Source of the DNA: Eledone cirrhosa
Lineage: Eukaryota; Mollusca; Cephalopoda; Octopoda; Eledonidae
Assembly (NCBI GenBank): GCA_964016885.1
Contig: OZ024743.1
Location: 339,922,907-339,986,906, forward strand
Direction: 5' to 3'
Length of the DNA: 64,000 bases
Both the position numbers and the translations under genes were made by a program. Of the stretch, positions 12,001 to 24,000 are shown one piece after another (within the stretch, counting starts at the first letter, position 1; every line of letters begins with the position of its first letter). A model generated the notes under the pieces. The model made no database searches. It worked only from the letters and a program-made list of their open reading frames with translations, and was not told the origin of the DNA.

Positions 12001-15000
12001 CAAGGGAAGGATACATTGGATAAAATATTCTAAATACTCCCGAAATCACAGAATGATCTTGACTGGAATATCTTTGATCATAAGTTTAACCTGGAGCCAA
12101 ACAAAAACAATAGGTGTGAATGTATAGTGGCTAGATTGTGAAAGGATGGAAGATGTCAGGAGTCCTGTTATCTTTATTGGCAAGAAAAAGTTTTTGTTTT
12201 ATAAAACCAAATTGAAACGTGTTAGTATAATGATGCTGGAGAGCAGAGTTCAAAAGATCTATAACTAGAAAGGAATGAATTCAGAATATTATTGAATATT
12301 AATGCCAAGGTTAACTTTGCCTTTCATCCTTACGGGGTCGATAAAATAAAGTACCAGTAATGTACTGAGTAATTGCTGGCCTTGTGCCAAAAGTAGAAAC
12401 AATTATTGAATATTAACATTAATTTATGTAGAAATTTACATTTAGGTATTAATATAAATTTTCATGGAAATTATACATTGAGTATTAATATATGTGGAAA
12501 TTTACATTAGATATTAAGATTAATTTATGTGGAAATTTACATTGGATATTAAGATTAATTTATGTGGAAATTTACATTGGATATTGACATTAATTTATAT
12601 AGAAATTTACTCTGGGTATTAACGTTAATTTATGTGTAAATTTACTCTGGGTATTAACGTTAATTTATGTGTAAATTTACTCTGGGTATTAACGTTAATT
12701 TATGTGGAAATTTACATTGAGTATTACCATGAAATTTCATGGTAAGTCATGAGTGAGAGGGTTGAGAATATAACTGATATATGCTGCAGGCATATATGGG
12801 TTTTATAAATGTTGGGTTAAGGAGTTTCTATCTACAGTAGGTATAGTGAGGGGGGGGGGGTTTAGGCTGAATTGCAGACCTGTGTCACCATGCTAGTTTG
12901 AAGAAATGAATGTTACAATGATAATTTCCCATACTATTTCAAGTATTATATTAGATTAGTATTTAAAACTGGTGGATTGGCAGAATCAGTAGTGTGTCAG
13001 ACACCATGCTTTGCAGCACAGTTATGTCATCCTTAATGCACTGGGGTCAATTTAATCAACTTCCCCGCCCCTAAAATTGCTGGCCTTGTACCTAAATCAG
13101 AAACCATTATTTAAAACCCAAATATTTATACACTACTAGTAGCAATGCTTTCTATGTATTAGTTTCAATACAGTACAGTTGATGCTATTGAAATTGAGTT
13201 ATTGTCATCTTTCTCCATTTATTTTTATGTGTATTAAAGAAGAAACGTTGAACATGACATCAATGCCTCCTCATATCATGTCCTGCCAGTTGATGTGTTG
13301 GCTTTGGCAGTGATACAGTGGTCAGCTAAAATACTTGGAAACTTGCTCCCCCAAACCCATCACCATCTTTGCCAGGTCTCAAGGGATCTGTTTTGTTTTT
13401 TTTCTTTCTGGTGACAGGAGGTGGAGTTTGAACTCGGAAAACACATATACTGCAAGACATCTTCTCTAATGCTCTAACATTTCACCCCAACTGTCTGGGT
13501 ACTATATTTATTGACCTTGAAAGAATGAAAAACAAAGTCAGCCTTGGCAGGATTTGAGCCCAGCATGCGGACAGCTAGAAACATTTGATGAAGCATTCTA
13601 TCTGAAGTAACGACTTAGCCAATTCACCACATTAATCCATACATATGAATATTAACACATGAATGAGGATATGTGTACATTTCCATATATATTTCTCACA
13701 CATGCATGCAGGCATGTATTATAATTCCTTCACCCTTTCATAAAATCTGAAAGGTTCCCCATCAATAGATGAAAAAATATTTGGGCCGAGAGTTGTGATA
13801 TTTACTGTTTTTCAGATCTTATTTTATATATTTTTTTCTGTTTTGTATTATTTTGAAAAGCTATTTTATGCAAAGCTTTACTATTTTGGAAATAAAACAA
13901 AGCTTATATTATGTTTTTGATTTTCATTGTATAGAATAACTATGTATTTCTCCTGAATATTTTTTTAGTTGTCCTGGAGTTTACTTGTTATATTTTGTAC
14001 AATTATATTTTGTACAACACATAGTTTTTATTAAACAATAGTTTTATAGCATTCATTTGATGTGTATGTTGTCACATGTCACGTGTATTTGCCTATATAT
14101 AATATATATGTGACACACTGCTTTGTAAAATACCCTCAAATAAATATAATGGAAATTGATTCATATGTATTATGGAGTCTTTGTTGTCTGGGTACTGTGA
14201 TATTTGATACTGACCTTTGGACCTTTGAAAGACCTGCAGATTTTAAAACCCTAACACTAAAGTTATATACTAAATGACCATGTCGGTATTATAGTACTTA
14301 TCAAATTTGTTGTTACATTATCTCAGTTTAAGAGCTTCTTCCCAGGATATGATAACACTACATTTTTCAACCACTATTGGTTTAATGACACATATTTTGG
14401 AGAATGGCTGGTACATCTTATTGGAATGATGATGGTCAACTGCAAAAACAAGCTCTGAGTTGAACTACCTCTTTCAGTGCATATCTCTCACTATCCTCTG
14501 GTGTAAAGCATTTGTAATTCTGTCTACTGGAACTATGAGGCAGCATTCATCTGATGTTTTACAAAGAACATGAGATGGTAGTATCATCAATTAATGTATT
14601 TTTTTTACACACTTTTGTTTTATGCACTGTCTAGTTTACAATTGCATTGACACTGTCATAATCTCCCCTTTTTAAAAATTTAAATCCTTAAAAATAAATC
14701 TTAAAATCCCCATATCACATTCTTACTCAGAAAAATAAAATATATACACCCCAGTCCTTTCTAAGTAAAGGCTTCTAATAAAAAAAAAAAAACACAAAAA
14801 AATCTGCAATAATATCTATGTTAAATCTAAGGTTTAAATCGTCTAATATACGCTGTGTTCTAGCAAAAATATTTATTAATTTCCAAATATTCTTGTTTGC
14901 TACAGATTTATTTTCCTGCACTGTAATGGAGGAGGAACTATCATGTCCTGTTTGTTTGGAACTCTATGCTGATCCTTTACTATTACCTTGTACACACAGC

Positions 15001-18000
15001 ATATGTAAAAAATGTTTGCAAGATTTAATAACATCTGATTGCCAAATAGGACGAGAAGGTAGGGAAAATATTTGGAGATTTTTTTTTTTTTTTTTTTTTT
15101 TTCTTTTTGGGGAGAGGGTTAATTCTTTCTGCCTGTCTATAATATCGGAGCCCTGATATCTTAAACCAAGGGAGTAGCAGTAATTCCAAAGACCCTTCGG
15201 AGGAACACCATTTCCATCACTTGTATTTGCGATTGTATTCTTTCAGTCATTACTCAAGAGTCATGACCATAGATAAGGGTTGGCATAAATTCCGAATTGA
15301 AGATAGTGAGTTTGGCTTTAACACCTACCTCCCTTCTTCTCATTGCTGGAGTATTACTGCACCAGCTCCTGCAATTCTTCAACATAATTCAGTCTCCTGC
15401 CTTCAGCACATGTGAACACAGCCCCAAGATAATTGAACTCCACCACCTGCTTCAGTGGATCTCCATTCACATGTAGAATGCAGTGCACAGGCTTTCTTGA
15501 GAGGACGAGTCTTCACAGCACTGGTTTTCATTCCAGTCATGCATCATTGCATCAAACCTGATGAGTTAAGTAATACCACATTGTCTGCAAATTTCAGCTG
15601 ACTGATCTACACCTGCTAGTCGTGATAACACTTCCAACTTGGTTGCGCATGTCAATCCTGTTCATGAAATAATGAACAGTAGAGGTGACGGTACACACCC
15701 TTGGTGGAATCTAACCCTTATATTGAATGGTTTTGATTTAGCACCATCCTTCCAAACACAAATGCTCGGGCATTCGTATAGAGACAGGAAGGTAACAAGA
15801 AGCCCACCATCAATCCTATACTGTTGCAGAACCTTCCACAGCAGGTGTCTTATGACTTTTCGAGGTCCACAAAACCTCTTGGCAGTACTCGCACAATTTC
15901 TAATATTTGGTCAGCCGTGCTGTGTCTTGGGTGAAAACCACACTGTTCATCAGCTAGCTTGGACTTGACAATCTCCCTACATCTCTTTGTCAGAGACTTA
16001 GCATAGACTTTACTACTTGAGGCTTAAAGTGATCCCTCTATAACTGGAGCAATCTCTCTTGTCTCTCTTTTTGAAAATTGGGATCGTCACTCCTGATTGC
16101 CATTGCTTAGGTGCGTCTCCAGATATACAGGCCACCTGGCACACGAGTTAGCCAGAGAATACCGTCTCTATTTAGGCTTTTAGCATCTCTGGCTGAATTT
16201 TATCCTCCACAGTGGCCTTGCCACATTTGTGCTTAAATTGCTCTTGTGACCTCAGACTCCAAGAGATAAGTTATTGCTCCCAGATGCACCTCGTGTACAT
16301 TAGAAGCTGCTGTTGTGATATGGTTTAGGAGATCAACAAAGATGCACCTCTCTGAGGAGAGGAGAATCCTAGAAGCGTAACTGATAGCAGGTGTGGAGGA
16401 GGACTTCTTATTATGAAGTTGGCGGATGGTTTGCCAGAACACTTTTTGCTGATCTGAAGTCGGATTCCAGCTTAACCCAAAGTCCTACCATGTCTTATCT
16501 CTGGAAGTATTTACTGTCTCTGCTGTGACTTTTTGTGCTTACTTGTACCAAAAGTGCAAGGAGGAGGTCTTATTTCCAAACCAAGTTTTGTAGGCCGCCT
16601 TTGCTCTGATGGCTCCTTTGACCTCTTGATTGAACCAAGGGGTCCTCCTGCCATCCAGCACCACAACCAAGCCTCTTTTGCCTGCAGTATTTAACAGCTG
16701 AAGCAGAAACTGCTGAGCTGAACAATCTCCACTCCATTTCAATGTCCTCAGTTTGCTCAGGGAGTTTTCTGAATTTGGATGCAATAGTATCTACATACCT
16801 GGTCCTGACTTCCTTATCCACCAATGCTTCCCCCTTTATCCTGTAGGTTGCCTTGCACCTGCAAGTTTTGTGGGCTTCTTTGGCTTTAGGTAGTCTCAAG
16901 TTGCAGATAACTAGATGGTGATCAGTTGACAGCTCAGCCCCTCTCTTAACATGAACATCCAGCACAGAATCAAAGAAATCGGAAACAATAACAAAATCAG
17001 TTATTGATCTCTGTCCCTAATTCCCATTATATCGTGTATATTTATGGATGTCTCTGTGCTGGAAGAAGGTATTTATAATAGAGAGCCTATTACATTGAAT
17101 TATTTTTTCAATAGTTAAAAGAAAGCCCAGGGGTTCATCAGACTGAAGTTTCTCTCAATTTCATTGGTATTAAATACTTAACATCTCGTAATGATTTTGC
17201 AGAAAATAACTAAACACAGGTTCATTAATTCAAATGTTTATAGTATTTTTACTTGTGGACAGATGTCATTGAAACTTTACAGTAAAATAAAGTAAAACTT
17301 TAACTTTTAATGTAATGTGGTCATAGTGCAGTTTTGAACGTTGCAAGAATATCTTGAATGTAATATAAGATAAACCCTACCAAAATTAATCACAATCGCC
17401 AACTCGCTATTTCTGGGATGATGGCTGTTCTTGCGGTATAAAGTAACGTTCAAATATTTTTCTCGATTCTTCTCTCCATTCGAATCCATTCATTCAATCA
17501 CTATTCTATGTCCTAATTTCACACTATATCATATTTTCACCATTCTATATCATATTTTTTCTCTAAAAATCATATTTTCCCTATCACCGCATTTTCTCTA
17601 TCGTATTTTCTTAAACAAAACAAATCTTGTATTTTCGTTTATTGTTAAATTATGCCCAAAATACGGCGATCTTATCTTAAACCTTACATTCTCGCTAACA
17701 ACCCATCATCCCTCCCACCCGCCCCCACGCACCACCATTATTACGTGGACCAATCATAAGTCAGAGGCCCATACTATCGCTTAACTGGTTGCTTTTCGAT
17801 ATGATGGATGGACTACGGAATTCTGGAGAGTTGAAGAGAGAAAAAATGTGGACGTTCAGCGACAATGCCAAAGATAAAGACAAATTCACCTCGTGGACGA
17901 GAATGCAAGCACTCCGCCTTGTTTCGGCCCAGGATGGCTAACATAACCCCCCCCCCCCCCCGCGCCCCACCGCTCCCACCCTCCAAACGCAATCCAAAAC

Positions 18001-21000
18001 TTCAGAGTTGGTACCATGAATGTAGGCACCTTAAAGGGTCGCTCTAACGAGGTTGTAGAAATGCTTGAACGTAAGGAGGTCGATGTTTGTTGTATTCAAG
18101 AGACCAGGTGGAGGGGTGGGTCTGCTAGATTCATTGAGGGAAAAAAAAACCGATGCTATAAGCTTTTCTGGGTGGGAAATGACAATGGGTTGGGTGGGGT
18201 AGGAATCATGGTAGCAGAAAAGTGGGTAGATAAGATAATAGACGTAAATAGAGTGAACGACAGAATAATTAAAATAAGACTTGTCCTCAATAAAACTACG
18301 GTGACAGTAATATCTGCGTACGCACCACAATCCGGACTGCCCGGTGCTATAAAAGACAGATTCTACGAGACACTGATGCTCGCTACCTCCCAAATAACCG
18401 ACGGTGACTATATAGTTATTGCAGGCGACCTAAATGGTCACGTTGGACAACATTGTGACGGCTATGACGGAATCCATGGAGGCTATGGGTTTGGTACTAG
18501 AAATGAGGAAAGCTCCAGAATCCTGGAATTCTGCGACGCAAATAACTTAACTATCTGTAACACTAACTTCAAAAAACGAGACAATCACTTGATCACCTAT
18601 AGATCGGGGGAACACACAAGCCAGGTAGATTATATCCTTACCAGAAGACGTGACAGAGTGTCTGTTGTTAACACTAAATCCCTCCCCCATGAAGAATTCA
18701 CCTCCCAACATAGACTGATAATTAGCGACCTCATAGTCAGGACGAGACGTACTAGACAGCGGAAGAGGACTATCCTCAGGAGAAAAATATGGAAGCTAAA
18801 GGACCCCATAGCCAGAAATAAATTTCAAAGCATATTACTTGACGCTTTCGACAGTAAGGAAGAGCAATTAGAGTCGTATAATATAGAGGAACAGTGGGAA
18901 TTCCTGAGAGCAAACCTGCTGACGGTGGCAGACGAAGTCTGTGGCTGGAGCAGGCCTGTAGGTAGGAGGAGAGTAACATGGTGGTGGAACAGTAAGGTGG
19001 AGGAGTCAATTAAGGCCAAAAAGCAGGCTTGGAAAGCATGGCGGGATGGGGGAAGTAGAGAAGACTATCAGGTGGCCAGGAGGGAAGCTCGGAGACAAGT
19101 GTACTTCGCAAGAAGGGAAGCAGAGGAAAGAAAGTTCAAGCATGTTCTACAACGTGAGGACCAAAAACGTGAGGTGTTCAGGATTGCCAGGCAATGTGTC
19201 AAGGAAAACCGTGATATTGTCGGGGAGAAGTGTGTACTTAACGATGATGGCATACTTGCCATCACCGACGCTGATAAGAAGGTAGCTTGGAAGTGTCACT
19301 ACGAAAGGCTTCTAAATGAGGAGAACAAATGGGAGAAAGACAGTCTCCCCCACATCGACCCAATAGAGGGACCAGCAGTGTTAGTCCAGGGTAGTACAAT
19401 AAGCAAGGCAATCAAAGATATGAAGACGGGTAAGGCGGCTGGTCCTTCGGAAATAGTTGCTGAGATGCTGAAGGCATCTGGTTCGGTGGGACACACCATG
19501 GTCACCCGGATAGTTAACCAAGTCGTACAGAATGGGGTTGTTCCGAAGGACTGGCGCAGCAGCATCATCGTTAACTGCTATAAGGGAAAAAGGAGATGCT
19601 CTAGATAGGAGTAACTATAGAGGCATTAAATTAATCGACCAGGTCATGAAGGTCACGGAAAAAGTAATAGCGCAACTAATCAGAGAGAGAATTGATCTAG
19701 ATGAAATGCAGTTCGGATTTGTGTCAGGCAAAAGTACCACAGACGCTCTTTTCATTGTACGACAACTACAGGAGAAGTACCTAGCTAAAAGTAAACCCCT
19801 ATACTTAGCTTTCATCGACTTGGAGAAAGCCTTCGACAGAGTCCCCCGTTCCATTATCTGGTGGTCTCTTAGAAAACTAGGTGTTGACGAATGGCTTGTG
19901 AGAGCTATACAAGCCATGTATAAAGAAACAGTCAGTAAGGTTAGAATTAACAACGAATATAGTGAAGAGTTTAGCGTAAAAGTTGGTGTCCATCAGGGCT
20001 CTGTTCTTAGCCCCCTACTATTTATTATTGCCCTTCAGGCTATAACAGAGGAGTTCAAGACCAGCTGCCCATGGGAACTCCTATACGCAGATGATCTAAC
20101 GCTCATAGCTGAATCAATGACCGAACTAGAGAAGAAATTCCAAACATGGAAGCACGGCCTAGAATCAAAAGGCCTTAAAATTAACCTGGCTAAGACTAAA
20201 GTTCTAGTTTGTAGGAAAGAAAATAAGGCGGCAGTCCCATCTGGGAAATGGCCATGCTCAGTGTGTAGGAAAGGCGTAGGTAGAAACTCCATTTTATGTC
20301 CCAAATGCAAAGTATGGGTGCATAAAAGATGTAGTGGGATCACAGGTAAGCTAACTAAGAACATAGATTTTACATGTGGCCGGTGCTCTGGTGCAATAAG
20401 TAGCAGCAAGTGCCCACAAAATACTAGCTCCTTCAACTGCGCAGAGGGTTCTATAGAAATAGTGGACAGCTTCCGTTACCTGGGTGACAAAATCAGCAGT
20501 GGGGGAGGGTGCTCTGAAAGTACAGTAGCTAGAGTCAGAACTGGATGGAAAAAGTTCAGAGAGCTTATACCACTATTAGCCGCTAGAGGGTTCTCCCTAA
20601 AAATGAAAGGCAGGTTATACGATGCCTGCATACGAACAGCAATGCTGCATGGCAGTGAGACCTGGGCATTGTGTGCAGAGGATATACGCAGACTAGAGAG
20701 GAACGAAGCTTGCATGCTCCGCTGGATGTGCAATAGTAATATACGTGAAAGGCAAAGCATAAACGAACTAAGGAAAAAATTAGAAATAAGAGGGATCAGA
20801 TGTTGTTTACTCGAGAGAAGGCTACGTTGGTACGGTCACGTGATGCGCATGAAAGACGACAGCTGTATAACAAAGTGCAGGGCAATAAAGATAGACGGTA
20901 GCCACGGAGTAAGCAGACCCAGAAAAACATGGGACGAGCTGATAAATTCCGACCTCACACGCTTACACCTCTCCAAGACAATGTCACTGGACCGAGACCT

Positions 21001-24000
21001 TTGGCGGTACTCAGTAATAGAGAAGACCCGCTTTACCTAAATACAAAGTAAAAACCTACTACAGTCAGTAGGCATCTCTATCAACCCCCCCCCCCCCCCC
21101 GTCCCACCAGCTCCACCCCATCCACACTGCCCCTTTCAATGTAAAGTTATGTTGGTCCCACAACATCCAGGCCGAAACAAATGAGATCGTGTAGGTGTCA
21201 CGACAAAAAAACACACAGTCCACGCTGTAAATGTGGCCGTGTAGGCAACACGGTAAAAACCTCCCAACCCCACACTGTAAATGTGGTTGGTGTTAGGAAG
21301 GGCATCCAGCCGTAGAAAACCCGCCAGACAGTCCACGCTGTAATGTGGCCGTGTAGGCAACACGGTAAAAACCTCCCAGCCCCACACTGTAAATGTGGTT
21401 GGTGTTAGGAAGGGCATCCAGCCGTAGAAAACCCGCCAGACAGTCCACGCTGTAATGTGGCCGTGTAGGCAACACGGTAAAAACCTCCCAGCCCCACACT
21501 GTAAATGTGGTTGGTGTTAGGAAGGGCATCCAACTGTAGAAAACCCGCCAGACAGTCCTATGCGAGCAAGACAACCACTCTTGCCTCAAGTGGGAAAACC
21601 CCCGTCCAAACCCATGCAAGCGTGGAACACGGACGCTAAACCTGATGATGATGATGATCTTGCTAATGTGTTTTCGTGCTATATAGGAGACTGAGTTAAG
21701 CAACTGAATACAAGACTCCTATCCTGGACGGGACTCCAATTCATCACAGGGTTAACTCCTAACTGCTGAGAGGACTGCAGTAATGGGAAATGAAGAGCCT
21801 TGCTGAAGGACACAATGTGCTAGCCAGTCAAGGAATTAACCCCACATACATATTATTGTGAGCTCAACACCTTAACCCTTAGGTTGCATAAACTTTATTC
21901 ATAGTGCCATTGATATTTTTTTTCTTTTTGTGTGAGGAATTTTTTCTTTTAAATAAGCTACATAACCAAACAAGGGCATGCACATGTTCTGACCTGGGCA
22001 AACTCTTATCAGGCTGTTGTCTTATAACATTAAATATTGGTTCTCCTTGAATTTTATTTAAATTCATCTATCAACAACTAACATTTACATCAAGCATTGT
22101 GAGAAATGCATTACACATTCCATTCTATCATCAAGGTCCTAAGTTCATCAGCAATCATAGCACCACTTCCCCACATCAGGGTTTTAAACATACTTTTTCT
22201 TTTGAATTACCAATTGAAAAAAATTGGATTGTTATATTTATAAAGACTTATGATGAGAATGAAATCTGAATGTTAGTTTAACCTTTTTGTTGCCATATTT
22301 CTTGTGATATACACTGTCTATGATTTTAAAGTTATTTTGAAAATAATCAATAATTTGGAGGGATTTAGTTATATAACTAACATTTGCTGAAGCTGATGTC
22401 TGGGACATAACTTTACAAAGATTCTTACCTAAAATTATGATAGATTTTTAAATAAATATAAAAACCAATAGTTTTGAAGAACTTTTGGAAAAGGCATGCG
22501 CAGGAAGATCCAGCAGGCTAACATCTTGAACAGAAAAGTCTGGGTGTTGTGGTTAGTGCAGGGCCTGGGTGATGAGGAGAGACAAATGCATTGGGAGTTC
22601 CCGAGTGGAGATGGCATGAGGCTAGCATGTTTTGAGTCAGACTAATGTAATAATAGTAGAATAAGCAGAGGGAAGAGACTGCATGTCTGTGGGCTGGAGA
22701 ATGTCAGTGAGTGACTTTATACCAATTAGTTAAAACCTACTCAGTCATACCTATCATGCTAACACTGAAAGAAAGATTATGACTAGAAATCTAATTGAAT
22801 CAGGTTCAATCCCCAAAACAAAACGATAAGTTGATGATTCATTGATAAAGTGATAGTGTAGATAGTTTAACCCTTTAGCATTTAAACTGGTCATATCTGG
22901 CCAGAATCCTCTCACCTCTTTCTCTTCAAACTGGCTGAAACTGGCCATAACTGGTTGCTCATACTGACATTAAGGTATTATTCTTGAAATAAATAATATC
23001 AATCTCTTAGATTTGATACTATGTGAGGTAATTATGTAAGATAAAGCCTTTACCACAAAAATACAACAGTATATGTAGAGTAATGTAAATGCTAAAGTGT
23101 TAATCAACAAGCTGCTGTTTTGATTATAAATCTGATTGAAAACCTTGTCACCACTAGGTTTACTTTTCAGTGTTCTCTGGTATATTTCTGAAATAAATGT
23201 TTGGGTTGTTTCTGAGTCTTTATTTTTTAAATCTTAATCCTGTCATAATAATGTTATTTTTTTCATAATTCCATACAATAAATATCAAAACAAAACTTGA
23301 AGTACTCATAAACATGGAATCTATTTTGACCTAAATTTCATACTTGCTGGTATGTGTTAATGCATTGACATTGTAAAATTGTATTTTGATTGTGTATGTA
23401 TGCGTGAACATGTGTTTATTGTGCACACATGTATACATATAAGTGAAGTTTGTTTTACTACTTTGAATGTAATGGTGTGTTTACAGTGGTTGTCTTCTAT
23501 GTAACTTATGCTATCAAAAATAAAAACAAACTTTAACCTTTTTCTACAATTAAATTATCTTGGATATTAACCATTTAGCATTTACATTACTGTATATTTA
23601 CTACTGTATTTTTATGGTAAACACTTTATCTCACATAATATCGAATCTATGAGATTTTTATATTTATTTTGAGAACAATACCTTAAAATTGGTATGAGTG
23701 GCTGGTTACAGCCAGTTTGAACAGAAAACGTTGAGAGAATTCTGACCAGATCTGGACGGTTTAAATACTAAAGGGTTAATGTTTGAACAATAAATATATG
23801 TTAATTGAAGAATGTTCCAAATTAGGAGGACAATAAATATATATTAATATCTGTTCAAAGTTTGAGGGCTTCCCAAGTTGGAGCATAATCCAGTTTCTTA
23901 GGTTTAAATGACTGGGAGTACAATACTCTCCCTGGACAAGATGCCAGTCCATTGCAGGGTTTACCCTTAGTTACTGTGGGTACTCATTTTCAGCTTAGTT

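Larger units (their letters stand above)
17700..21659 (+). mobile_element. RTE-like non-LTR retrotransposon, near full length
   Basis: Composite call: presumed 5' UTR (about 17700-18015, with a C-run at 17947-17961), a single long coding region (18016-21040, one frameshift), and a 3' tail with three 112-bp repeats ending in the GAT-repeat terminus at 21643-21659. It lies in intron 3 of the TRIM gene, in the same direction. The 5' boundary is a guess; the 3' boundary is defined by the simple-repeat end typical of RTE elements. Confidence 0.85.

Noticed and set aside
12412..12745. Possible CRISPR array
   Set aside because: Contiguous 35-bp repeats with no unique spacers and an AT-rich eukaryotic context; this is a minisatellite.
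14818..14905. RING exon starting at the ATG at 14818
   Set aside because: A tttgctacag acceptor at 14905 joins in phase with exon 2, and the extra residues are not TRIM-like; the ATG at 14926 is the better internal start.
18031..20760. Several long minus-strand ORFs under the RTE
   Set aside because: All lie opposite the endonuclease/RT frame, which has clear catalytic motifs.
21136..21703. Minus-strand ORFs with internally repeated peptides
   Set aside because: They are translations of the 112-bp LINE tail repeats. A unit length of 112 is not a multiple of three, and the same sequence occurs in non-coding SINE tails.
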